A stretch of 7,411 nucleotides of DNA from positions 1 through 7,411 of the forward strand of contig DYHL01000131.1 in assembly GCA_020724185.1 (NCBI GenBank). Reading direction: 5' to 3'. Below, in pieces: positions 1-6,690 of the stretch. Below the pieces are notes generated by a model that saw nothing but the letters and a program-made list of their open reading frames with translations, had not been told where the DNA came from and ran no database searches. The stretch is from Candidatus Nitrosymbiomonas sp. Its GTDB lineage: Bacteria; Sysuimicrobiota; Sysuimicrobiia; Sysuimicrobiales; Humicultoraceae. How positions within the stretch are numbered: the first letter of the stretch is position 1; the number at the start of each line of letters is the position of its first letter. Both the position numbers and the translations under genes were made by a program.

Positions 1-1182
1 GACGCCCAGTACGACGACGATTCCCGGCAGCGAATAACCTGCCTGCGCCGTGGCCCAGATCACCCAGGCGAGCCCGCCGGGAAACCGCGTGCGGAGATAG
101 GCCGGGGGAGCGGCCAGCGCGACAATAACGGTGGCGGCAAACGTTCCGAGCACCAGGCTACCGGCCGCGGCGTTCCAGGGACTCGCGGCGCTGGCCGCCC
201 ACACCCGTGTCGCATCCGATGGCGAGACCGCGCCGGCATAGGCCCAGACGGCGAGCAGCCCGGTCGGAAGCGCCAGCGCGAAGAACGCCACACCGGTAAC
301 CGCCGCCATAGCGGGAAGCCGCCCGGGACCCAATCGCAGGGGGGCATGCGGCTTCCATGATGCGTCGGTCTGATAGTGCCGTCCCCCCCCGCGCAGCCGG
401 GCCTCGAGCCACAGGAAACCCAAAGTGAGCAGAATAGTGGCCACGCCCAGGGCGGACGCGGCCGACCGATCGTACATCGCCGTCAACAGATAGTACAGCT
501 CGGTGGCCAGGGTGTCGTACCGCAGCAGCACCATCGTCCCGAAGTCGGCGAGGGCATACAACGAGGGGAAGAAGATGCCGGCGCCGATCGCCGGCCGGAT
601 CATCGGCAGGGTGAGCGTCCAGAAGACGCGCATCCATGAAAGGCCGCTCGAACGCGCGGCCTCGTCGAGGCTCCGACTGATCCGGCGCAACGCCGCGGAG
701 ATAAGCAGGAACCCGTACGGATAGGTGAAGAGCGCCACGATGAACACCGCGCCGGGCAGGCCGTGGGGCGGGAGGGCAATCCCCACGGCACGGTCCAGGA
801 CCCCTCCCCGGCTGAGCAGGTGCAGATAGACGATAGCGCCGATATACGGCGGGATCGCCAGCGGCAGCACCAGGGCCACGCGCCAGAACTGCCGCCCGGG
901 CAGGTCGGTGCGCTCGACCAGGAAAGCTAGGCCGGCTCCCACGACAACCGACGTGACGCTCGCCGCGGCGGCCAGGGCCAGGGTGGAGAGCAGCAGGCCG
1001 CCGGTGCGCGGGGAAAGCAGCACGCCCAGCGTGGCCCCATCACCGGCGAGGGCGCGGCCGACCAGGAACACCATGGGCCCCGCGATGATCGCGGCGACCG
1101 CCGCGGATGGCAGGAGCAGCACCCAGGGGACCGGACGACGTCCGATCCTGAGGCCCTCTCGCGTCGCGGCGACCGCGCTCAC
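1..1182 (-). CDS. fbpB: Ferric iron ABC transporter permease, FbpB/ThiP type (partial, C-terminus off the left edge)
   Basis: Inner-membrane channel subunit of a binding-protein-dependent importer, most likely for Fe(III). The frame is open from a GTG at 1182 to base 1, giving 394 residues without a stop; FbpB-type permeases are usually about 500-560 residues with two fused permease halves, so roughly the last quarter to third is missing. Hydrophobic segments are visible near residues 20-42, 63-88, 102-122, 144-164, 200-220, 243-260, 291-315, 341-360 and 371-394. The cytoplasmic EAA loop that docks to the ATPase is at about 173-193 (DEAARSSG, then a LTLP turn). The second EAA loop would lie outside the window. 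The start follows the stop of the binding-protein gene after one base (TAGGGTG), so translation is probably coupled. The family call rests on the EAA loop, topology and the adjacent FbpA; thiamine or another substrate is possible from the permease alone. Confidence 0.88.
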   Translation of the reverse strand, partial: MSAVAATREGLRIGRRPVPWVLLLPSAAVAAIIAGPMVFLVGRALAGDGATLGVLLSPRTGGLLLSTLALAAAASVTSVVVGAGLAFLVERTDLPGRQFWRVALVLPLAIPPYIGAIVYLHLLSRGGVLDRAVGIALPPHGLPGAVFIVALFTYPYGFLLISAALRRISRSLDEAARSSGLSWMRVFWTLTLPMIRPAIGAGIFFPSLYALADFGTMVLLRYDTLATELYYLLTAMYDRSAASALGVATILLTLGFLWLEARLRGGGRHYQTDASWKPHAPLRLGPGRLPAMAAVTGVAFFALALPTGLLAVWAYAGAVSPSDATRVWAASAASPWNAAAGSLVLGTFAATVIVALAAPPAYLRTRFPGGLAWVIWATAQAGYSLPGIVVVLGV

Positions 1183-1183
1183 C

Positions 1184-2242
1184 CTAGCGAAACGCTCCCT
1201 CTCGAACGAGGCGCAGCGTGCTGTCCCGAAGCTCGCCCAAGCGCTGGTAGGTCACCGCCATCCGCTTCACGCGGGCGAGCGGCCGGACGTCAGGATGCAG
1301 CGATATGCCGTCCATGACCGGGTACTCGAAGTTGGCCCTGGCGTAGAACTCCTGGGCGCGGCGGTCGGCGGCCAGGAAGTCAACGAAGCGGCGCGCACCC
1401 GCCGGGTTGGGTCCGCCCATGATGATGGCGATGCCCGTCGGCGAGACTAGAACCCCCATGTCATTGGGTCCCTGATCGGGATAGACGATGGCGATGTTCC
1501 GGCTGCCCTCGGCCACTTGAAGATGATAGTAGTAGTGATTGGCAATGCCGACCGCGCCTTCACCACGCGCTACGGCCTGGCGCACCTGAGTCCCGCCTGC
1601 GACCAGAATGGGCCGGTTGTCCCGCAGCCTGCGGAAGAAGTCCTCCGTCCACCCGTCCCCGCGCGTAAGTCGCAGGGCCGACAGCCAGGCGACGATGTAC
1701 TCGTTGGTGAACACCGGCATCACGATGCGTTCTCGCCACCGCGGATCGGCGAGCTCGGTCATCGAGACCGGTGTAGGCAGCCCCCATTCGGTCATACGGT
1801 CCCGGTTCATCGTGATGACGTGGGCGCGCAGCGACAACCCGCTCCAGGTGCCATCGTGCGCCCGGAACTCTCGGGGTGTCCCTCGAACAGCCGTACCCAG
1901 GTATGGATCTAGGACACCTTCGCGGCGCAGCACTTCGAGCACCGAGATCTCGTTGGAAATCACCAAGTCCGCCCGGGGCTGGGAGCGTTCCTCGAGCACG
2001 AGGTTGGCCAGCTCGCCGATGCTGCCGGAGCGGACCGTCACGGGCATCCTGGCCTCCTGCCGAAAGCGCTCGATCAGCGGGAGGATCAGCGGCTCGCGGC
2101 GCCCCGAGTAGACCACAATGCCCTCGGCCCGTGCATCCGCGGGTGGGGCCGCCGCGGCGGCCAGAATCGCAACGATCGGCATCAGAAGCCAGATCCTGCG
2201 GAACGCCACCTGGACAAACCTCTTGGAAAGGCCCTCGGTCAT
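1184..2242 (-). CDS. fbpA: Periplasmic Fe(III)-binding protein of an ABC importer (FbpA/FutA/AfuA family)
   Basis: Extracytoplasmic solute-binding protein of 352 residues, normal for the family, which captures ferric iron and hands it to the permease encoded one base downstream. Residues 1-39 look like a Sec signal peptide: basic start (SKR, FRR), hydrophobic core about 18-33, small residues before a likely cut near ADARA/EG. No lipobox cysteine is seen, so the protein is probably soluble in a periplasm or otherwise retained. The mature protein opens with VYSGRRE (44-50), the typical first strand of this family. The iron-ligand tyrosine motif is NHYYYH at 235-240, where paired tyrosines bind Fe(III) in characterised FbpA and FutA proteins. 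The ATG start is supported by GGGAGG five bases upstream (2248-2253). The ATPase partner is not in view. Iron is favoured over other metals because of the tyrosine motif and the neighbouring iron-type regulators. Confidence 0.92.
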   Translation of the reverse strand: MTEGLSKRFVQVAFRRIWLLMPIVAILAAAAAPPADARAEGIVVYSGRREPLILPLIERFRQEARMPVTVRSGSIGELANLVLEERSQPRADLVISNEISVLEVLRREGVLDPYLGTAVRGTPREFRAHDGTWSGLSLRAHVITMNRDRMTEWGLPTPVSMTELADPRWRERIVMPVFTNEYIVAWLSALRLTRGDGWTEDFFRRLRDNRPILVAGGTQVRQAVARGEGAVGIANHYYYHLQVAEGSRNIAIVYPDQGPNDMGVLVSPTGIAIIMGGPNPAGARRFVDFLAADRRAQEFYARANFEYPVMDGISLHPDVRPLARVKRMAVTYQRLGELRDSTLRLVREGAFR

Positions 2243-2284
2243 GTCTGCCTCCCTTCATCGTCGAGCGCTTTGAGCACCCCTCAC

Positions 2285-2309
2285 TTAGGTTACCCTTACT
2301 CTTAGATTA
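2285..2309. promoter_or_regulatory. Candidate DtxR/IdeR-family operator overlapping the fbpA promoter
   Basis: TTAGGTTA (2285-2292) equals the left half of the well-known IdeR box (TTAGGTTAG/GCTAACCTAA). A near copy, TTAGATTA, lies at 2302-2309. The right half of a canonical 19-bp palindrome is poor: over the full box I count about 12 of 19 matches. The first half-site covers the predicted -10 of fbpA and the second lies in the spacer, where a bound repressor would block RNA polymerase. A DtxR-family gene lies a few hundred bases away and the controlled operon is for iron uptake. Binding is inferred. Confidence 0.45.
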
Positions 2310-2315
2310 AGTCAA
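2287..2315 (-). promoter_or_regulatory. Predicted sigma-70-type promoter of the fbpA-fbpB operon
   Basis: On the minus strand, TTGACT (2315-2310) is followed after 17 bases by TAACCT (2292-2287). The -35 matches consensus at five of six positions. The -10 is weak (three of six) but keeps the key second A and last T. Transcription would begin near 2280, giving a leader of about 38 bases before the fbpA ATG. Called by eye. Confidence 0.5.
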
Positions 2316-2324
2316 TCCTTTCTT

Positions 2325-2659
2325 GACCCGATAGAGCAACTCAGGAGCCACCGGCGCAAGCTAACGCCCCAGCGGTCGGTGGCAGTGATGCCCACGCTCT
2401 CGCTGCGGACGGCCTACGCGATCCTCCACGAACTCCATTAGGTCGGCGCCGTCCAGTCGCTCGGCCTCGGCACCGGCAGCGCGAGGTTCGATCCGGATCC
2501 ACGGTCGCACCATCACGCGGTCTGCGCGCGGTGCGGCCGGGTCCGCGACGCCCAGATGGATATGACTCCGGTGGAGATGCCATCGGACCAGCAGTAGGAG
2601 TTTTGGGGCGGAGGGTGAATCTCATCTTCAGAGGACTCTGCCAGGAGTGCCAGCGATGA
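2325..2659 (+). pseudogene. Decayed Fur/PerR-family metalloregulator
   Basis: The reading frame whose codons begin at 2325 gives DPIEQLRSHRRKLTPQRSV, the usual Fur N-terminus. It jumps directly to AVMPTLSLRTAYAILHEL, the DNA-recognition helix region, so about 30 residues of the winged helix are missing. A TAG interrupts at 2439-2441. The frame continues through GLGTGSARFDPDPRSHHH (histidines at 2508-2516) and CARCGRVRD, the typical metal and zinc motifs. A second TAG is at 2595-2597. After a frameshift between about 2597 and 2615, the C-terminus VNLIFRGLCQECQR follows, with the second CxxC zinc pair, ending at TGA 2657-2659. No in-frame start codon is seen near 2325. Several independent lesions make a working protein very unlikely. 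The terminal TGA overlaps the ATG of the DtxR gene, so the two once formed a coupled operon. Whether it was Fur, Zur or PerR cannot be decided. Confidence 0.85.
2643..2647 (+). promoter_or_regulatory. Ribosome binding site fixing the DtxR-family start at 2656
   Basis: AGGAG lies eight bases before ATG 2656, inside codons for the last CQEC motif of the Fur-family remnant. An in-frame GTG at 2647 overlaps this site and so is an unlikely start. Confidence 0.7.
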
Positions 2660-3381
2660 CGGTGCACGACATCTCCAAGACTGAACGCATCGAGATGTAC
2701 CTGAAGGCTGTGTACACGGTTGCGCAGGCGACGCCGCCGGTCACGATCTCGAAGGTGGCGGACTACATGGGCGTGTCCGCGCCGTCCTCGCACGAGATGC
2801 TCAAACGCCTGGAGACCAAGGGCCTCCTACGTTCGAGCAGCGAGGGATTTCGCCTGACGCCGCTGGGGATGCAGACCGCGGTGCGGGTGGTGCGCCGGCT
2901 GCGGCTGGCCGAACGGCTGCTCTCAGACGTCTTGAGGATAGAATTGCCCCGGGTCTACGCCGAGGCGTGCAAGTTCGAGCACGTCATCAGCCCTGAGGTC
3001 GAAGCGCGCATGGCCGATGTGCTGGGTCATCCGGCGACCTGCCCGCACGGCCTGCCAATCCCAGGCGACATCGCGCCGCATGTCCAGTCACTGGTCACCA
3101 TTGCCCAACTCGGGGTGTGGGACCACGCCGTGCTCGTCGGCATCCCGGAAGAGGACGAGCCGTTCGTAACGCACCTGGTGGACATGGGCCTTATTCCCGG
3201 AACCGCCCTTGTGGTCAGGGAGGCAACTGCTCTCGGCGGGCCGATTACCCTGCAGATCGGGCATCAGATCCGCGCCCTGGGGCTGGAGATGGCCCGACGG
3301 CTCTTTGCCCGCCGGGAGCGCAACGAGCCCCCGGATGCCGGGGACATGAGAGAGCCGGGAGAGAACCGCCCGCCACGATAG
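2656..3381 (+). CDS. DtxR-family metal-dependent transcriptional repressor with C-terminal FeoA/SH3-like domain
   Basis: Cytoplasmic iron- or manganese-sensing repressor of 241 residues, a normal length for three-domain DtxR/IdeR proteins. Residues 8-75 form the winged helix-turn-helix (IEMYLKAVY, then SAPSSHEMLKRLETKGL as recognition helix). Residues 76-137 are the dimerisation and metal domain, with LAERLL and ACKFEHVIS ending in PIPG. About 150-217 is FeoA/SH3-like (LVDMGLIPG, GGPITLQIG). A Pro/Glu/Arg-rich tail follows. By comparison with C. diphtheriae DtxR as I recall it, the primary metal site is kept (M14, C105, E108, H109 for Met10, Cys102, Glu105, His106). In the ancillary site only E86 (Glu83) remains: His79 aligns with L82 and His98 with Y101. 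The Met/Cys ligands suggest an iron sensor rather than MntR. Its ATG overlaps the stop of the Fur-family remnant. The divergent fbpA operon with a TTAGGTTA element is the likely target. Confidence 0.92.
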   Translation: MTVHDISKTERIEMYLKAVYTVAQATPPVTISKVADYMGVSAPSSHEMLKRLETKGLLRSSSEGFRLTPLGMQTAVRVVRRLRLAERLLSDVLRIELPRVYAEACKFEHVISPEVEARMADVLGHPATCPHGLPIPGDIAPHVQSLVTIAQLGVWDHAVLVGIPEEDEPFVTHLVDMGLIPGTALVVREATALGGPITLQIGHQIRALGLEMARRLFARRERNEPPDAGDMREPGENRPPR

Positions 3382-3397
3382 CCTAGCGGTCCGGGCG

Positions 3398-3448
3398 GAG
3401 GGGACGGCGGGGACGCTGCCGCGGCGTCCGCGAGCTGGCCGTCCCCTC
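3398..3448. terminator. GC-rich nested hairpin after the DtxR-family gene, possible terminator
   Basis: GAGGGGACGGC (3398-3408) pairs perfectly with GCCGTCCCCTC (3438-3448). Inside, GGACGC (3411-3416) pairs with GCGTCC (3424-3429). The structure should be very stable and begins 17 bases after the stop codon. It is followed by GGGGTTTC rather than a run of T, so it is not a classical intrinsic terminator. It may slow polymerase, act with Rho or protect an RNA end. Confidence 0.45.
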
Positions 3449-3484
3449 GGGGTTTCACAGGAGTCTGCCGGTGGTCACCCCCCC

Positions 3485-3513
3485 TTGCATTGGACGAGAA
3501 TAAACCGGAGAAT
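3485..3513 (+). promoter_or_regulatory. Weak promoter candidate for the NEW3-ABC operon
   Basis: TTGCAT (3485-3490) and GAGAAT (3508-3513) are separated by 17 bases in the locally AT-richer stretch of the gap. They match consensus at three and four of six positions. It is the best candidate upstream of the operon, but weak. No clear operator is seen around it. Confidence 0.25.
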
Positions 3514-3579
3514 ACAGAACCGGATACCGTTCCTGCGGGCCACCGGCCCGCGATGCTTGAGATCCTCGGAGGTGTGTAG

Positions 3580-4764
3580 ATGCCGCGCATGTTGATCCTG
3601 ATCCTGACCGCAGGGCTCGCGCTGTCCATGAGCGCTCCCAGCATTGCGGTCGCCGCTCCCAGCCCTGAGTCAACCCCGGGATACCGGGGCCTTGGGCTTT
3701 CGACGCCGTATCCTAGCCAGACCGTGCGGGCCGGCGAGACGGTCACGCTGGCGCTCACCGTCAAGAACTACGGGCTGGCGCCGCAGGTCGTGACGCTGGC
3801 TGTGGCCAAGGGCGTGCCTGGATGGAAGGTCAGTTTCCTCGGCGCCGGCCGCACCGTGACCGCGGTGGCGGTTGGAACCGATCAGGAAGCGTCGTTGAGC
3901 GTCCGGCTCGACCCGCCGTCAGGTGCCAGGGCCGGAACCTACAGGTTCGCGCTGGCCGCACAGGGCCAGGGCGTCACGGCGGAGTTGCCGCTGGCGCTCA
4001 CGCTGGGCCAGGTCCAGCCGGGCCGCCTCGAACTGCAGGCGGAGCTTCCGGTGCTCCGGGGTCCAGGGACCTCCAGCTTCCGCTACCGCCTGACGCTGAA
4101 GAACGAGAGTGAGAAGGACATGCTGGTCAGCCTGGAGGCGCAAATGCCCAAGGGCTTCCAGGTGGCATTCACGCCCGCCTTCGCCAGCCAGCAGGTGACG
4201 AGTCTGCCGGTGAAGGCCGGTGAGTCGCGCGACCTGGACGCGGAGGTCACCCTTCCCCAAGATGTGCCTGCCGGGACGCACGCGCTCAGCGTCCGGGCCA
4301 TCAGCGGCGAGGCCAGGGCAGAGGTCAAGCTCACCATCGAGGTTACCGGCCGCCCCGATCTCTCGATCACTACCCCTGAGGGCAGGCTGTCCGGACGGGC
4401 ATACGCCGGACGGGACACGCCGATCAAGGTGGTAGTCAAGAACCGGGGCAGCGCGCCTGCGCGCGGGGTCGAGGTTTCCTCGTACGAGCCCACCGGGTGG
4501 TCGGTGAAGTTCGATCCGTCGCGGATCGAGGAGATCGCGCCCAAGGGTGAGGCGCAGGTGACCGCGACCGTGCGGCCTTCATCCAAGGCGATCGCGGGCG
4601 ACTACATGCTCACGCTGCGGGCTACTGCGGGCGATTCGTCGTCGTCGGCCGACTTCCGCGTCACCGTGTTCACCTCAACGCTGTGGGGGATCGTAGGCGT
4701 CATAGTCATCGCGGTCGCCCTGGGCGTCGTCAGCCTGGTGGTTTCGCGCTACGGACGGAGATGA
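3580..4764 (+). CDS. Secreted membrane-anchored protein with NEW3-type (COG1470-like) beta-sandwich domains
   Basis: A 394-residue protein with a signal peptide (about 1-26: basic MPR, hydrophobic core, cut near AVAA/PS) and a C-terminal membrane helix at 368-389 ending in SRYGRR. Most of the protein is therefore outside the cytoplasm with a short basic tail inside. Between lie about three repeats of a beta-sandwich fold of roughly 100 residues (about 45-142, 152-256 and 260-365). Each carries a strand like LALTVKNYG, LTLKNESEK or VVVKNRGSAP and a later GTYRF, GTHAL or GDYML strand. This is the pattern of NPCBM-associated NEW3 domains, related to CARDB/APHP folds. GGAGGT six bases before the ATG supports the start. 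Its TGA overlaps the ATG of the ABC ATPase gene, which suggests an accessory or receptor subunit of that transporter. Substrate and exact role are unknown; there are no catalytic motifs. Confidence 0.82.
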   Translation: MPRMLILILTAGLALSMSAPSIAVAAPSPESTPGYRGLGLSTPYPSQTVRAGETVTLALTVKNYGLAPQVVTLAVAKGVPGWKVSFLGAGRTVTAVAVGTDQEASLSVRLDPPSGARAGTYRFALAAQGQGVTAELPLALTLGQVQPGRLELQAELPVLRGPGTSSFRYRLTLKNESEKDMLVSLEAQMPKGFQVAFTPAFASQQVTSLPVKAGESRDLDAEVTLPQDVPAGTHALSVRAISGEARAEVKLTIEVTGRPDLSITTPEGRLSGRAYAGRDTPIKVVVKNRGSAPARGVEVSSYEPTGWSVKFDPSRIEEIAPKGEAQVTATVRPSSKAIAGDYMLTLRATAGDSSSSADFRVTVFTSTLWGIVGVIVIAVALGVVSLVVSRYGRR

Positions 4765-5696
4765 GCACGGTTATTGAAACACAGGGGCTGACCAAGCACT
4801 ACGGCCCGATCGTGGCCGTTGAGTCGCTGAACCTATGCCTGCAGGCGGGCGAGGTCTTCGGCCTGCTGGGCCCCAACGGTTCGGGGAAGACGACGACCAT
4901 CCTGATGCTGCTGGGTCTGACCGAGCCGACCGCCGGGTGGGCACGGGTGCTGGGAGAGGATCCCCTGCGCAACCCGCTCGAGGTGAAGCGGCGGGTGGGC
5001 TACATGCCCGACTCGGTCGGGTTCTACGACGAGTTGACCGCGCGCGAGAACATGCGCTACACCGCGCGCCTCAACGGGATCCCCTCCAGCGAGGGCGAGG
5101 AGCGCATTGACGAGGCGTTGGCCGCCGTGGGGCTCTCGGAAGTGGCTGACCGGCCCGTGGCTACATACTCGCGCGGCATGCGCCAGCGGCTGGGGCTGAC
5201 CGAGGTGCTCCTGAAACGGCCTCAGGTGGCGATCCTGGACGAGCCTACGATGGGCCTCGATCCCGAGGCCGCCCATGAATTCCTGGCCATGATCCGGGGG
5301 CTGAAGGCGCGGGGCATCACGGTACTCCTGTCCTCGCACCTGCTCCAACAGGTGCAGGCGGTCTGCGACCGGGTGGGTCTATTCCACAAGGGACGGCTGG
5401 TCCTCGAGGGCAGCGTGGACGCCCTGAGCGAGCGGGTGCTGGGCGGCGCGTACCGCATCGCCGTGCAGGCCACGGGCGACGGCCTGGAGCGCCTGCTGAG
5501 CGGGATACCGGGCATCGTGCGCGTTGTGCAGGAGCGCCCGGGCACCTGCCGGGTGGAAGCCCAACAGGACTGCCGCGCCGAGGTGGCCCGTCGGGTGGTG
5601 GCCGGTGGCGGCCAACTCCTCGGGTTGAGCCTGGAACGCGCCACCCTTGACGACGTCTATGCTCGTTACTTCCAGGAGGCCCGCCATGAAGCGTAG
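4761..5696 (+). CDS. ABC transporter ATP-binding protein, ABC-2 exporter type (NosF/CcmA-like)
   Basis: Cytoplasmic ATPase of 311 residues that would power the permease encoded next. Walker A is GPNGSGKT at 37-44. The Q-loop position reads GYMPDS (80-85), with Asp84 where many ABC proteins have Gln; Asp or Glu is seen in exporter-type members. The signature is YSRGMRQR at 136-143 instead of LSGGQ, common in ABC-2 exporters. Walker B is VAILDEP (156-162) with catalytic Glu161, the D-loop is GLD (165-167) and the switch histidine is H193 in LLSSHL. The part after about 225 is the small C-terminal domain usual in this group. I chose ATG 4761, inside the stop of the NEW3 gene, over an upstream in-frame start at 4683: homology to ABC proteins begins only with VIETQGLTKHYG. 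The end overlaps the permease start by 11 bases. Confidence 0.93.
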   Translation: MSTVIETQGLTKHYGPIVAVESLNLCLQAGEVFGLLGPNGSGKTTTILMLLGLTEPTAGWARVLGEDPLRNPLEVKRRVGYMPDSVGFYDELTARENMRYTARLNGIPSSEGEERIDEALAAVGLSEVADRPVATYSRGMRQRLGLTEVLLKRPQVAILDEPTMGLDPEAAHEFLAMIRGLKARGITVLLSSHLLQQVQAVCDRVGLFHKGRLVLEGSVDALSERVLGGAYRIAVQATGDGLERLLSGIPGIVRVVQERPGTCRVEAQQDCRAEVARRVVAGGGQLLGLSLERATLDDVYARYFQEARHEA

Positions 5697-6639
5697 AGGC
5701 TCCCCCTGGACCGGCCTGGGGGCCATATTGCTCAAGGAGATGGCCGATCACCTCTCCAGCATCCGGATGCGGCTGCTGGAAGGCCTGATCCTCCTGACCG
5801 CGATAGGTACGGTGTTCGCCGCCACGCAGACCCTGCGGCAGACCATCGGGGAGGATCCATTCCTGTACTTGAAGATCCTGACCTCCGCTCAGGATCCCCT
5901 GCCCTCGTTCGTGGCCTTCATGGGCTTCCTGATCCCGCTCACGGCCATCGCGCTGGCGTTCGACGCGATCAACGGCGAGTACATGCGCCGGACGCTCAGC
6001 CGGGTGCTGGCGCAGCCCATCTACCGCGACGCCGTGCTGCTGGGCAAGTTCCTGGCAGGGATCTTCACCCTGGGCATCACCCTGCTCGCGCTGTGGCTGC
6101 TTGTGACCGGCCTGGGCATCCTGCGGCTGGGCGTCTTGCCGGAAGGTCGTGAGGTGGCGCGAGGTCTCGCGTTTATCCTCGCCACCCTGGCCTACGGCGG
6201 GGTATGGCTGGCGTTGGCGCTGCTGTTCTCGGTGGTGTTTCGCCAGCCGGCCACCTCGGCCATGGCGGCGATTGCGGTCTGGCTCTTCTTCGCGGTGTTC
6301 TGGGAGATCCTGGCAGGCCTGTTCTTCAACATCATCAGCGCGACCGCCACGGGCGGACCGGAGACGGAGCTGGCCCTTGCCAACTTCCGCCTGTTCCTCT
6401 CGCGGCTCTCGCCCAACACGCTCTACTCGGAGACCGTGCTCGCGCTGCTCAACCCCGACGTGCGCGCGCTGGGCCCGGTGCTTATTACTCAACTGGAAGG
6501 CGCGGTAAGGGGCACGCTCCTGCCGCTCTCCCAGAGTCTGCTGCTGGTCTGGCCCCAGTTCACGGGGCTGATCGCCACCGTGATCATGCTGTTCGCCGGC
6601 GCCTATGTGGCGTTCCAGCGGCAGGAGGTAAGGGCGTAG
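5686..6639 (+). CDS. ABC-2 type transporter permease (NosY-like)
   Basis: Inner-membrane subunit of 317 residues with about six helices, near 29-46, 74-93, 117-146, 158-184, 190-216 and 290-310. The amphipathic N-terminus (AILLKEMADHLSSIRMRLLE) and the cytoplasmic stretch AINGEYMRRTLSRVLAQP (94-111), followed by RDAVLLGKF, are the hallmarks of NosY/ABC2_membrane_2 permeases and likely contact the ATPase. A long extracytoplasmic region (about 217-288) lies before the last helix. I chose ATG 5686 because AGGAGG is six bases upstream (5674-5679); an earlier in-frame ATG at 5647 would add residues not typical of the family. It overlaps the ATPase gene by 11 bases. Only one permease gene is present, so a homodimer is likely. 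Substrate cannot be deduced. Confidence 0.9.
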   Translation: MKRRGSPWTGLGAILLKEMADHLSSIRMRLLEGLILLTAIGTVFAATQTLRQTIGEDPFLYLKILTSAQDPLPSFVAFMGFLIPLTAIALAFDAINGEYMRRTLSRVLAQPIYRDAVLLGKFLAGIFTLGITLLALWLLVTGLGILRLGVLPEGREVARGLAFILATLAYGGVWLALALLFSVVFRQPATSAMAAIAVWLFFAVFWEILAGLFFNIISATATGGPETELALANFRLFLSRLSPNTLYSETVLALLNPDVRALGPVLITQLEGAVRGTLLPLSQSLLLVWPQFTGLIATVIMLFAGAYVAFQRQEVRA

Positions 6640-6655
6640 CCTCGGGCGCGTCGCG

Positions 6656-6684
6656 TTGACATCGTTCAACTCCACGTGCACAAT
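6656..6684 (+). promoter_or_regulatory. Strong predicted promoter of the toxin-antitoxin operon
   Basis: TTGACA (6656-6661) is a perfect -35. After 17 bases comes CACAAT (6679-6684), matching TATAAT at four of six positions. Transcription would start near 6690, just before the dyad at 6691-6710. This makes an upstream in-frame GTG at 6676 unusable as the antitoxin start, since it lies in the promoter. Confidence 0.7.
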
Positions 6685-6690
6685 GTGGAT

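Noticed and set aside
908..2310. Several plus-strand open frames of 130-180 codons opposite fbpA and fbpB
   Set aside because: They are Arg/Pro/Ser-rich antisense frames without recognisable domains, while the minus strand encodes clear FbpA and FbpB sequences.
2615..2659. A 14-codon mini-gene from GTG 2615 that could be a leader peptide for the DtxR-family gene
   Set aside because: GGAGG at 2610-2614 touches the GTG, too close to be a working ribosome site, and the residues match the Fur C-terminus, so it is a remnant.
2341..2793. A 150-codon minus-strand open frame across the Fur-family remnant
   Set aside because: Arg/Gly-rich, no motif, overlaps the start of the DtxR-family gene; the plus strand explains the sequence better.
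4683..4760. An extended N-terminus for the ABC ATPase
   Set aside because: It is the other-frame reading of the NEW3 membrane helix and gives Arg/Gly-rich residues; ABC homology begins after ATG 4761.
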